Below are positions 42,171 through 50,472 of a DNA stretch of 64,000 bases, in pieces. Below the pieces are notes generated by a model. The model saw nothing but the letters and a program-made list of their open reading frames with translations. It had not been told where the DNA came from and ran no database searches. The number at the start of each line of letters is the position of its first letter. Position 1 is the first letter of the stretch. The translations under genes and the position numbers were made by a program. The stretch is from assembly GCA_025358255.1 (NCBI GenBank), contig JANYKC010000027.1:1-64000 (forward strand). Direction: 5' to 3'. This DNA is from Spirochaetaceae bacterium. Its GTDB lineage: Bacteria; Spirochaetota; Spirochaetia; Treponematales; Rectinemataceae.

Positions 42171-43307
42171 ATGAAGCGTGTTCTGACCGTAGCTCTCGTC
42201 CTGGCCTTGTCCGTAGGATCGGCGATTGCCGCCGATCTCAAGATCGCCGTGCTGGCGCCACTGTCCGGCCCGGTCCCCTCTTTCGGCCTCTCCACCAAGG
42301 AAGGCGCCTTGCTCGCCATCCAGGAATGGAATGCCAAGGGAGGCGTCCTCGGCAGGAAGATCGTCCCGATTGTCGAGGATTCGCAGTGCACCGCCGACCC
42401 CGCCGTCAACGCCGCCAACAAGGTCATCAACCAGGACGGCGTCAAGTTCATCATCGGCGAAGTCTGCTCAGGCGCATCGATCCCGGTATCCGAGATCGCC
42501 AATCCCGCCAAGGTCATCGAGATCAGCCCGACCTCGACGAACCCGAACGTGACAGTGGACAGCAAGGGCAACACCAAAGCCTACATCTTCCGCGCCTGCT
42601 ACATCGATCCCTTCCAGGGCGGCATCCTCGCGCAGTTCTCGGCGCAGCGCCTCAAGGCCAAGAAAGCCTTCATCATGTACGACCAGGGCAACGACTACAC
42701 GGTCGGCCTTGCCAACGCCTTTGAAGCCCAGTTCAAGAAGCTTGGCGGGACCATCGCTGGAAAGGAAACCTACACCAAGACCGACACCGACTTCTCAGCG
42801 ATCCTCTCCAAGATCAAGGATGCGAATCCCCAGGTCGTCCTCCTCCCCGACTACTACAACATCGTCAACCTCGTCACGAAGCAGGCCAAGGAGAAGGGAA
42901 TCAATGTACCCTTCGTAGGCGGCGACGGATGGGACTCCTCCGACCTCGACCTCGTCTCGTCGGCGGGCTGCTATTACACCAACCATTACGCCCCTGACGA
43001 TCCCCGCAAGGAAGTCCAGACCTTCCTCAAGGCCTATGCGGCCGCCTACAAGGACGATTCCGGCAAGCCCAAGGTCCCGGATGCCCTCGCGGTCCTCGCC
43101 TATGACGCCACCAATCTCCTCCTCCAGGCCATCGCCACCGCGAAGACCGACGACACGACCAAGGTGAAAACAGCCCTCGAGGCGATCAAGTTCAGCGCCG
43201 TCTCCGGCTTGATCACCTTTGACAAGCTGCACAACCCCATCAAGGCCCTCACGATCCTCTCCATCAAGGGCGGGAAGGTCGTCTTCGACTCCGTGGTCCA
43301 GCCCTAA
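42171..43307 (+). CDS. livJ: Branched-chain amino acid ABC transporter substrate-binding protein
   Basis: A 378-residue periplasmic binding protein with a signal peptide (about 1-20, ending SAIA-A). It shows the type-I fold blocks KIAVLAPLSGP, EWNAKGGVLGRKI, FIIGEVCSGASIPVSEIAN and a mobile lobe with FVGGDGWDSSDL. It delivers leucine-type or similar amino acids to the LivHMGF complex encoded next. AAGGAGG sits before the ATG. It is followed by a strong hairpin at 43331-43361 that may set its higher expression. Confidence 0.93.
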   Translation: MKRVLTVALVLALSVGSAIAADLKIAVLAPLSGPVPSFGLSTKEGALLAIQEWNAKGGVLGRKIVPIVEDSQCTADPAVNAANKVINQDGVKFIIGEVCSGASIPVSEIANPAKVIEISPTSTNPNVTVDSKGNTKAYIFRACYIDPFQGGILAQFSAQRLKAKKAFIMYDQGNDYTVGLANAFEAQFKKLGGTIAGKETYTKTDTDFSAILSKIKDANPQVVLLPDYYNIVNLVTKQAKEKGINVPFVGGDGWDSSDLDLVSSAGCYYTNHYAPDDPRKEVQTFLKAYAAAYKDDSGKPKVPDALAVLAYDATNLLLQAIATAKTDDTTKVKTALEAIKFSAVSGLITFDKLHNPIKALTILSIKGGKVVFDSVVQP

Positions 43308-43330
43308 GACCAAACGACCGCCAGAACGCA

Positions 43331-43361
43331 GGGAGAGGGCAAGCATGGCTTGCCCTCTCCC
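43331..43361 (+). promoter_or_regulatory. Intercistronic hairpin between livJ and livH
   Basis: GGGAGAGGGCAAGC and its exact complement (43348-43361) surround a 3-nt loop; TTTGAAATT follows, so the T-run is weak. It could be a leaky terminator or protect the livJ message 3' end. Confidence 0.75.
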
Positions 43362-43389
43362 TTTGAAATTACCGCCAAGAAGGTAGCGA

Positions 43390-44520
43390 ATGCCAGGACG
43401 CAACAAAGTGACAAAGAAAACCCTCTCTGCAGGACAGCGGCGCGGACCACCACTCGCGTGGGTAGGCTGGTCCTTCCTGATCCTGCTGGCCGTTGTGACC
43501 GTCCTTTATGTCGGATTGAAGGCGGTCGCCAACCCGATCCTCTTCCTCCAGAACCTCCTTGATGGGCTGAAGCTGGGCTTTGTCTACGCCCTCATCGCGC
43601 TCGGCTACACGATGGTCTATGGAATTGTCAAACTCATCAATTTCGCCCATGGCGATGTCTTCATGGTCGGAGCCTTCACGAGCTACTACGCGGTCAGCCG
43701 CTTCAACCTCCACATGTGGCCCGCCGCGGCCTTTCCCTCCATATCGCCCAACCTTGCGGTTGTCCTGGGCTCGTTGACGGTCATCCTTCTTTCCATGGCC
43801 GTCTGCGTCATCCTGGCGGTCACGATAGAGAGGGTCGCCTACAAGCCCCTCCGCGACGCCCCACGCATCGCCGCCCTGATAACTGCCATCGGCGTCTCCT
43901 TTTTTCTCGAGTTCTTCGGGGCCCTGCCTTTCGTCTTCTCGGCCCGTTTCATCCCCTACAAAGCGCCATTCTCGACGCACGCATGGTACATCAAAGACGG
44001 CATCCATCCGATAATCTCTGGACAAGCCTCTCCCGACAACACGATATCCTTTTCGAACATATTCCTCATCATCGCCGCGGCATCCATCCTTGTGCAGGTC
44101 CTGCTCCAGTACATCGTGAAACGGACCAAGATCGGCATCGCTATGCGGGCGGCCTCCTATGACAAACCCACCGCCAGGCTCATGGGCATCAACGTCGACC
44201 GCGTCATTTCCTTCACCTTCGCGATCGGCGCGGCCTTCGCAGGCCTTGGCGGAGTCCTCTATGCGATCGCCTATTCCTCGATCTATACACAATTAGGCGT
44301 ATTACCTGGCCTCAAGGCCTTCGTCGCCGCTGTCCTTGGCGGCATCGGCTCCATCCCGGGAGCCTTCGTGGGGGCCCTCATCATGGGCCAGGCGGAGGCG
44401 ATGACCATGGGCTACATCTCGACGCCGATGCGCGACGCGGTCGCGTTCTCCATCCTCATCATCGTGCTCCTCGTGAAGCCCACGGGACTCTTCGGCGAGC
44501 CGGCCCAAGAAAAGGCATAG
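43390..44520 (+). CDS. livH: Branched-chain amino acid ABC transporter permease LivH
   Basis: A 376-residue inner-membrane permease. It has the family start LDGLKLGFVYALIALGYTM followed by VYGIVKLINFAHGD, and the ATPase-coupling region LMGINVDRVISFTFAIGAAF then GGVLYA. An N-terminal hydrophilic extension of ~20 residues and an extra ~60-residue loop make it longer than the usual ~300 residues. AAGAAGG precedes the ATG. Second gene of the liv operon. Confidence 0.92.
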   Translation: MPGRNKVTKKTLSAGQRRGPPLAWVGWSFLILLAVVTVLYVGLKAVANPILFLQNLLDGLKLGFVYALIALGYTMVYGIVKLINFAHGDVFMVGAFTSYYAVSRFNLHMWPAAAFPSISPNLAVVLGSLTVILLSMAVCVILAVTIERVAYKPLRDAPRIAALITAIGVSFFLEFFGALPFVFSARFIPYKAPFSTHAWYIKDGIHPIISGQASPDNTISFSNIFLIIAAASILVQVLLQYIVKRTKIGIAMRAASYDKPTARLMGINVDRVISFTFAIGAAFAGLGGVLYAIAYSSIYTQLGVLPGLKAFVAAVLGGIGSIPGAFVGALIMGQAEAMTMGYISTPMRDAVAFSILIIVLLVKPTGLFGEPAQEKA

Positions 44521-44529
44521 GAACACAGC

Positions 44530-45951
44530 ATGGAACAGCTCGGATACCTGCTTTCGTCCACGGTCAAGATCCTGGGGCTCATAGCCTGGATCTTCGGCCT
44601 GCTCTGGGGCCTCGGCCGCAAGCCGCTCTGGCAGAAGCTCCTCACGATAGTCGCCGCCTTCGCCGTCATCCAGGCGCTCTTCGGGTTCAAGATCGGATCG
44701 TTCCAGTTCTTCTCCGCCTTTGACCAGGGCCTTCTTTTCCAGGCCGTGACCATGGCCATGGTCGCCCTCGGCCTCAACCTGATCTATGGCTTCAACGGGC
44801 AGTTCAGCCTCGCGCAGTGGGGATTTTACGGGCTCGGCGCCTATTGCTCAGCCGACGTCACCTACCGCTGGTCAAATGGCGATGCGGGCGGCCTGATCGT
44901 CGTCGGGCTCGGCGTCATCCTCGCCGGCGTGGCGATAGGCCTTGTCAGGATGTTCCTCAACCGGAAACGGGGCGTCCCCGTCCTCTCCGCTTTCACCTTC
45001 TACCTCTTCGGGATCCTTGCGGCGGTCTTCATCGCCGTGCAGGTCGGCAAGCCGCTCGCCACGGCCTGCTTGCCCCTCTTCGGGACCGTGGACGCACCAG
45101 GCCCGCTCTCCGCGCCGATCTTCCTCCAGATCGTCTTCCCGCTATCGGTCATCTTCGCAGGCGCCTTCGCGGCGGAGGTGAGCTTCCTCTTCGGCCTTCC
45201 CGTACTCAGCCTGGGATCCGATTATTTTGGGATAGCCACCCTCGGTTTCTCGATCGTCGTCCAGACGCTCATGGTCAACTCCGACACGATCCTGCCCTTC
45301 CCCGAGATGAAGGGCGGCCGTGGCATGATCGGCATCACAAAGCTCACGACCTGGTTTTGGGCCTTCGCCTTCCTGATATTCGTGATCATGCTGATACGGA
45401 ATTTCGTCAGGTCGAGCACGGGACGCGCGACGCTCGCGGTCAGGGAGGACGAGATCGCGGCGAGGGCTATGGGCATCGACGTGGCCAGCTCCAAGCTGCT
45501 CGCCTTCGTGCTCGGCTCCTTCGTCGCGGGCATCGGCGGCGGCATCTACGCCCACTACATCGGATTCCTCTCACCGAACACTTTCAGCTTCATCAAGGGT
45601 TTTGACCCCCTGATAATAGTGGTCTTCGGAGGCCTCGGATCCCTCACGGGAACGGTCGCCGCCGCTTTCGGCTGGATCTTCTTCCTTGAGGGCTTCCTCC
45701 GCGTCCTTCTTGGGCAGCTAGGCACCGACGCGCCTTCCTGGCGCTTCGTCCTCTACCCGATCACCCTCCTCCTCCTCATGCTCCTCCGCCCCAAGGGCCT
45801 TTTGGGCACGACAGAATGGGGATTCTTCCAGGCGTCGATCGTGAAGAGAAAGATCGCCGCGCCGCTGGACAAGGGAAAGGGCGAGGGCGTTGCCGCCACG
45901 CCGCCGCCTCCAAGCGAGGTTGGCAAACCCACCACGGGCAACAAACACTAA
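44530..45951 (+). CDS. livM: Branched-chain amino acid ABC transporter permease LivM
   Basis: A 473-residue permease paired with LivH. The signature LGLNLIYGFNGQFSLAQWGF and the coupling stretch VREDEIAARAMGIDVASSKL are present, with IGGGIYAHYIGFLSP downstream. It is longer than many LivM proteins because of two extra N-terminal helices and a Pro/Lys-rich cytoplasmic tail (about 440-473). It starts 9 nt after livH. Confidence 0.92.
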   Translation: MEQLGYLLSSTVKILGLIAWIFGLLWGLGRKPLWQKLLTIVAAFAVIQALFGFKIGSFQFFSAFDQGLLFQAVTMAMVALGLNLIYGFNGQFSLAQWGFYGLGAYCSADVTYRWSNGDAGGLIVVGLGVILAGVAIGLVRMFLNRKRGVPVLSAFTFYLFGILAAVFIAVQVGKPLATACLPLFGTVDAPGPLSAPIFLQIVFPLSVIFAGAFAAEVSFLFGLPVLSLGSDYFGIATLGFSIVVQTLMVNSDTILPFPEMKGGRGMIGITKLTTWFWAFAFLIFVIMLIRNFVRSSTGRATLAVREDEIAARAMGIDVASSKLLAFVLGSFVAGIGGGIYAHYIGFLSPNTFSFIKGFDPLIIVVFGGLGSLTGTVAAAFGWIFFLEGFLRVLLGQLGTDAPSWRFVLYPITLLLLMLLRPKGLLGTTEWGFFQASIVKRKIAAPLDKGKGEGVAATPPPPSEVGKPTTGNKH

Positions 45952-45966
45952 AGCGAGGAAAGACCA

Positions 45967-46770
45967 ATGGCTGACATGAATGGCGACCAGATCATCCTCG
46001 ACGTCAAGCAGGCGACTAAGGCTTTCGGCGGTCTCCTCGCCGTCAATGGGCTCGACTTGCGCCTGCCCAAGCGGGCGCTCCAGGGCCTCATCGGACCCAA
46101 CGGCGCCGGAAAGACCACCGCTTTCAACCTGATCACCGGCATCATCCCCCTCACCAACGGCGCTGTCGAATTCAAGGGCGAGCGCGTGGATGGCCTCGAG
46201 CCTTTCGAGATCACGCGGCTCGGCATCGCCCGCACCTTCCAGAACATCCGGCTCTTCTCGAACCTCTCGGTCCTCGACAATGTGCGCATCGCCTACCACG
46301 CCCATGCCGGCTACGGGCTCGTGGACAGCATCTTGCGCTCGCGGCGCTTCACCGAAAAAGAGGCAGAGCTCACCGAAAAGGCCCTCGACTTCCTTGACAT
46401 CTTCAAGCTGGCGGACATCGCCGACGAGACGGCGAGGAACCTGCCATATGGACAGCAGCGCCGCGTGGAGATCGCACGGGCCCTCGCCTGCAACCCCGCC
46501 CTCCTCCTCCTTGACGAGCCGGCGGCGGGCATGAATCCGAGGGAGATCCTCGAGCTCATGGAGCTCATCCATTTCATCAGGGACCGTTTCGAGTTGACGA
46601 TACTTCTCATCGAACACCAGATGCGTGTCGTGATGGGCATCTGCGAATACCTCACGGTGATGGACTTCGGCGAAGTCATCGCGCGCGGCACACCGCGTGA
46701 AATCCAGGAAAACCAGACAGTCGTCGAGGCCTACCTCGGGAAAGGAGCGGGAAAAAGTGCTGCGAGTTGA
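45967..46770 (+). CDS. livG: Branched-chain amino acid ABC transporter ATPase LivG
   Basis: A 267-residue ATPase with Walker A GPNGAGKTTAFNLITG (about 44-59), the LivG-specific GIARTFQNIRLF, signature LPYGQQRRVEIARAL, Walker B LLLLDEPAAGMNP and switch IEHQMRVV. It energises LivHM together with LivF. GAGGAAAG precedes the ATG. Its 3' end overlaps livF by 14 nt. Confidence 0.95.
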   Translation: MADMNGDQIILDVKQATKAFGGLLAVNGLDLRLPKRALQGLIGPNGAGKTTAFNLITGIIPLTNGAVEFKGERVDGLEPFEITRLGIARTFQNIRLFSNLSVLDNVRIAYHAHAGYGLVDSILRSRRFTEKEAELTEKALDFLDIFKLADIADETARNLPYGQQRRVEIARALACNPALLLLDEPAAGMNPREILELMELIHFIRDRFELTILLIEHQMRVVMGICEYLTVMDFGEVIARGTPREIQENQTVVEAYLGKGAGKSAAS

Positions 46771-47461
46771 GAACCTCCACGTCTATTATGGCGCCATTCA
46801 CGCGCTCCAAGGCGTATCCTTCAATGTGGAGCAGGGAGAGATCGTCACGCTCATCGGCGCAAACGGCGCCGGGAAGTCGACGATCCTCCGCACCATCTCG
46901 GGCCTCCTCCGGCCCCGCGAAGGCTCCATCATGCTCAACGGGACGGAGATAACCACCATGCCCGCCGAGAGGATCGTGTCCATGGGCATCAGCCAGGTGC
47001 CGGAAGGCCGCCGGATATTCGCGCCCCTCACCGTGAAGGAAAACCTCACGATGGGCGCTTACACGCGCAAGGACCAGGCGGAGATCCAGGCGACCCTCGA
47101 GCGCTCCTACAAGAGCTTCCCCCGCCTCAAGGAGCGCGAGAGCCAGTATGGTGGCACCCTATCGGGCGGCGAGCAGCAGATGCTCGCGATGGCCCGCGCC
47201 CTCATGGCCCAGCCCAGCCTCCTCCTCCTAGACGAGCCTTCCATGGGGCTCTCGCCCCTCCTCGTCGAGGAGATATTCCGGATCATCGTCGAGATCAACA
47301 AGCAGGGGACCAGCATCCTCCTCGTCGAGCAGAATGCCCAGATGGCGCTGTCGATCGCAAACAGGGCATACGTCCTCGAGACGGGGAGCATCGTGCTTTC
47401 CGGCGATGCGTCCGAGATCGCCGAGAACCCCGACGTGAAGAAGGCCTACCTCGGGATATGA
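46757..47461 (+). CDS. livF: Branched-chain amino acid ABC transporter ATPase LivF
   Basis: A 234-residue ATPase with Walker A GANGAGKSTILRTISG, GISQVPEGRRIFAPLTV, signature LSGGEQQMLAMARAL, Walker B LLLLDEPSMGLSP and VEQNAQMAL. The start is GTG at 46757, where the conserved N-terminus (VLRVENLHVYYGAIHAL) begins and AAGGAG is well placed; the frame is open further upstream but inside livG. Last gene of the operon, followed by a strong terminator. Confidence 0.93.
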   Translation: MLRVENLHVYYGAIHALQGVSFNVEQGEIVTLIGANGAGKSTILRTISGLLRPREGSIMLNGTEITTMPAERIVSMGISQVPEGRRIFAPLTVKENLTMGAYTRKDQAEIQATLERSYKSFPRLKERESQYGGTLSGGEQQMLAMARALMAQPSLLLLDEPSMGLSPLLVEEIFRIIVEINKQGTSILLVEQNAQMALSIANRAYVLETGSIVLSGDASEIAENPDVKKAYLGI

Positions 47462-47503
47462 GCCCAGGTCCGATCGCTTGAAGAAGCCGATCGGAAAGAC
47501 ATA

Positions 47504-47537
47504 AACGGCTGCCTTAAAAAGGGGCAGCCGTTTTTTT
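47504..47537 (+). terminator. Terminator of the liv operon
   Basis: AACGGCTGCC / GGCAGCCGTT stem-loop (47504-47532) followed by seven T. It lies 43 nt past livF. Confidence 0.92.
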
Positions 47538-47552
47538 CGGCTTTTGCTGGCC

Positions 47553-47876
47553 CTACAGGATCCGCGAGGAGAAGCGGCCTCCCCACAAGTGGCCCGTGAT
47601 GCCTTTGGCCCGGTTATGGCTCATGGCAAAGGCGCTCATGATCCAGCGCATGATGGCTGAAAGGCTTTCTCCCTCCCCGGGCCTCAGCACGAGGTCGAAG
47701 CGCTCGCCGCAAAGGGAAAAACCCTCGATGGCAAAATCATATTTCTCCTTGGCCTTCTTGAGGACCATGAAGAATAGCTCGATCTCCGGAGCGGAGTCAA
47801 AGATGCGCTCTTTTCGGGTGGCGCTCACGATGACATGGTAAAGGGCCCCGACCCTGGTCTCACGCCGCGTTTTCAT
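47553..47876 (-). CDS. REP-transposase (Y1/IS200)-like protein lacking the HUH motif
   Basis: A 107-residue protein that follows the small REP-associated Y1 transposase fold: N-terminal RVGALYHVIVSATRKERIF, an ESLSAIMRWIMSAFAMSHNR helix and the closing GHLWGGRFSSRIL. The metal-binding HUH position, normally NHxHLL, reads GERFDLVL here, so both His are gone; the expected Tyr region (AMSHNR) also lacks Tyr. Catalysis is unlikely. The frame is open and no inverted repeats flank it, so it may be a domesticated nucleic-acid-binding protein. ATG 47876 is preferred; GTG 47903 is possible. Confidence 0.7.
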   Translation of the reverse strand: MKTRRETRVGALYHVIVSATRKERIFDSAPEIELFFMVLKKAKEKYDFAIEGFSLCGERFDLVLRPGEGESLSAIMRWIMSAFAMSHNRAKGITGHLWGGRFSSRIL

Positions 47877-47928
47877 GCAAGTACCACGCACGAAAATGCC
47901 CACGACGATTGAGGCCCGCGCCCAAGCC

Positions 47929-47957
47929 TTGAAGAATCCGCCGATCCGACCTAGGAT
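47929..47957 (+). promoter_or_regulatory. Promoter of the 101-residue unknown gene
   Basis: TTGAAG (47929-47934), 17-nt spacer, TAGGAT (47952-47957), with TTG at 47966, 8 nt downstream. Transcription would start close to the TTG. Confidence 0.45.
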
Positions 47958-47965
47958 AAGGCTCC

Positions 47966-48271
47966 TTGAAGGAGGCCTCCATCAAAGCCAAAGCCGTATT
48001 GCTCGTCACGGGGGACCGCTACGAACCCGATGGCATCGCGCTTGTGGAAATCGAAAAAAAGGGCGATGGGTATTATTTCTCCTGGAAAGCGGTGGATTCC
48101 GCGGAGACGGATATCGCCGAAGACCACAAGCTCCTTGCCTTCAGCTCCATGGACAACGCGCAGAAGCCCCACGCCTACCTTGAGCAGTACATAACCACGA
48201 ATATCCAGAAAACGGTGCTGAAGCGCAAGAACAGGATGAAAGTCTCCGAGTGGACCTGGATCGAACGGTAG
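47966..48271 (+). CDS. Uncharacterised small protein with unusual start
   Basis: A protein of about 96-101 residues, soluble, with beta-strand-like segments (AKAVLLVTGD, GIALVEIEKKGDGYYFSW) and a basic C-terminal helix. It is not recognised. There is no ATG or GTG at the N-terminus. Either translation begins leaderless at TTG 47966, or the perfect AAGGAGG at 47969-47975 drives initiation at ATC 47981, 5 nt later. Both would be unusual. It is tail to tail with the ABC exporter operon. Confidence 0.6.
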   Translation: MKEASIKAKAVLLVTGDRYEPDGIALVEIEKKGDGYYFSWKAVDSAETDIAEDHKLLAFSSMDNAQKPHAYLEQYITTNIQKTVLKRKNRMKVSEWTWIER

Positions 48272-48315
48272 CACAGGATTGTTCAGGACGGGCCTTCGAG
48301 GCGAAGGCCATCCTC

Positions 48316-50472
48316 CTACTCCACCCCGCCGTACTGCAGCCGGTACAGGTTCCAATACAAGCCCCTCTTGGCGAGCAGCTCCTCGTGCCTTCCCTCCTCC
48401 GCGACCCGGCCCGCCGCCAGGACAATGATCCTGTCGGCATGCCTGATCGTCGACAGGCGATGGGCGATTACGATGCTGGTGCGGCCTGCCAAGAGGCCCT
48501 CGAGTCCCCTCTGGATCATCCGCTCCGTTTCGGTGTCCACCGAACTCGTGGCTTCATCCAGGATGATGAGGGCGGGATCATGGGCCAGGACGCGGGCGAA
48601 GGACAGGATCTGCCGCTGCCCGGAGGAGAGGTTGGTGGCGCCTTCCGAAAGCACCGTCGCATAGCCGTCGGGGAGCACGTCGATGAACTCGTCGGCGTGG
48701 ACCGCATGGGCGGCGATGCGCATCCGCTCCTCGCTTACCTGCGTCCCGAGCCGAATGTTGTTTTCGATCGTGCCCGAGAAAAGGAACACATCCTGCAGGA
48801 CCGGTTGGACAGCGCGCCGGAGGTCGTTGAGAGGCAGGTCACGCACAGGACGGCCATCAAGCCGGATCTCGCCCTCCTGGACATCCCATAGCCGCGTGAT
48901 CAGGTTCGTGACCGTGGTCTTGCCCGCGCCCGTGGAGCCGACGACAGCCACCATCTCGCCCGGCTCGACACGGAAGGAGAGGTCCTTGAGCACCCACTCC
49001 CCTTGCTTGTAGGCGAACCTGACGTGGTCGAACTCGACCCTTCCCCGCACGGGATCGCCCATCTCGGCCCTGGGCTCGTCAGGGATGCGGTCCCGCGAAT
49101 CCAGGAGCTGGAAGACCCGCTCTCCGCCGGCCATGGCGCTTTGGAGAAGGGTGTACTTTTCCGAAAGGTCCTGTATGGGCGAATAGAACATGCCCACGAG
49201 ATTGATGAACGCGATGAGGGTTCCGAGGGAGACAAGCTCCAGGCCGAACATCCTCGAGCCGAAATACAGGATGACAGCTGTCGTGACAGCGCCCAGGAAG
49301 TCCACTATTGGCCTGAAAGTCGCATAGACATACATCTCGCCCAGGTTGGCGCGGAGGAGTTCGCGGTCACGCTCCTTGAACTCAGCGCTGGTCTGGGCTT
49401 CCCGCACGAAGAGCTTGACGACCGTGATGCCGGAAAGCCGCTCGGCAAGGTAGGAATTCACCTTGGAAAGCCAGGTGCGCTGACGACGGTAGGCATCCCG
49501 GGCCCTTGTCCTGGATATGACCGTCACCAGGACGACGGGAGGAAGGGTAGCAAGGGTGATGAGGGCAAGCCGCCAGTCGAGGATGAACAGCACCACGAGG
49601 ACCCCGACCATAAGCGAGGCATCCTTCAAGAAGGCGCCGAGGACATCGGTGAAGAACTGGTTGATCGTCTCCACGTCGCTCGTCATCCTCGTCACGAGGC
49701 GCCCCACCGGCTGCTTTGATAGGAAGGCAAGCGACCGGGTCGAGGCATGGCGAAAGAGCTCCATGCGCATGTCCTTCATGATCCTCTGGCCCATGAGGCT
49801 CGCGAGGAAGACCTGGAGGAAGGTGGCCACGAGGACCGCGAGCAGGACCACGAGGAGTATTGACACGTTATGCGATATTATCCGGGAATCCCCAAGGCGC
49901 AAGGCTCCCGCGTCGGAGGGAGGAAGGACCTTCACTATGGAAAGGAGGAGGACGGCCGCGTCGCGATCGCTCACCACGCCTGGGGTCGGGCCGCCGCCCC
50001 CCCAGGCTGGAAGTGGAACTATGCCCCTTGAAAGCTCCCTGGCCGTGAGCAGGGCCTTCTCCTGGGCCTCCCTGGCCGGGCCATGTGGCTCGAGCGCCAC
50101 GAGATACAAGGGCTCCGCGCCGATGGCCCCCTTCGCGACGAGCTCTTTCCTCTGGGCGCCAGTCACCGCCTTGAGCCGTGAGACAGGCACTATGGACCGG
50201 CCTGCGAGGACCGGGTCCCCCGGATGGACAAGGGAAGCCTTCGATCCAAGCATGGCAGGGTCTGCATCGATGTAGGAGACCATGAGGGCATCGTCCACCG
50301 TGGATTTCACGAGGACGGGAAGGAAAAGCTCTCCCGCGGTACCTACCACCAGGGCAAGGACGGCCCCCAGGACCACCTTGAGGTAGGGGCGAACATAGCC
50401 GACGATCCTTCCGGCTATGACCCTGTCATAGCCCTTGGTGACGGTTTCCTCGTTGTCGAAATAATCAGCCAC
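48316..50472 (-). CDS. Heterodimeric ABC exporter, catalytic subunit with large extracytoplasmic insert
   Basis: A protein of about 718 residues with a six-helix exporter domain and a C-terminal ATPase. Walker A is GSTGAGKTTV and Walker B ALIILDEATSSVD keeps the catalytic Glu, but the signature is LSSGQ instead of LSGGQ. Between helices 1 and 2 lies an extra ~150-residue hydrophilic segment (about 55-205), facing out. The start is GTG 50472, overlapping the partner's stop by 8 nt; an upstream extension is Arg-rich and unlikely. The pair resembles drug or lipid exporters such as BmrCD/TmrAB. Confidence 0.9.
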   Translation of the reverse strand: MADYFDNEETVTKGYDRVIAGRIVGYVRPYLKVVLGAVLALVVGTAGELFLPVLVKSTVDDALMVSYIDADPAMLGSKASLVHPGDPVLAGRSIVPVSRLKAVTGAQRKELVAKGAIGAEPLYLVALEPHGPAREAQEKALLTARELSRGIVPLPAWGGGGPTPGVVSDRDAAVLLLSIVKVLPPSDAGALRLGDSRIISHNVSILLVVLLAVLVATFLQVFLASLMGQRIMKDMRMELFRHASTRSLAFLSKQPVGRLVTRMTSDVETINQFFTDVLGAFLKDASLMVGVLVVLFILDWRLALITLATLPPVVLVTVISRTRARDAYRRQRTWLSKVNSYLAERLSGITVVKLFVREAQTSAEFKERDRELLRANLGEMYVYATFRPIVDFLGAVTTAVILYFGSRMFGLELVSLGTLIAFINLVGMFYSPIQDLSEKYTLLQSAMAGGERVFQLLDSRDRIPDEPRAEMGDPVRGRVEFDHVRFAYKQGEWVLKDLSFRVEPGEMVAVVGSTGAGKTTVTNLITRLWDVQEGEIRLDGRPVRDLPLNDLRRAVQPVLQDVFLFSGTIENNIRLGTQVSEERMRIAAHAVHADEFIDVLPDGYATVLSEGATNLSSGQRQILSFARVLAHDPALIILDEATSSVDTETERMIQRGLEGLLAGRTSIVIAHRLSTIRHADRIIVLAAGRVAEEGRHEELLAKRGLYWNLYRLQYGGVE

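Noticed and set aside
47553..47876. An active IS200-type insertion sequence
   Set aside because: HUH and Tyr catalytic residues are missing and no terminal hairpins or target duplication are visible.
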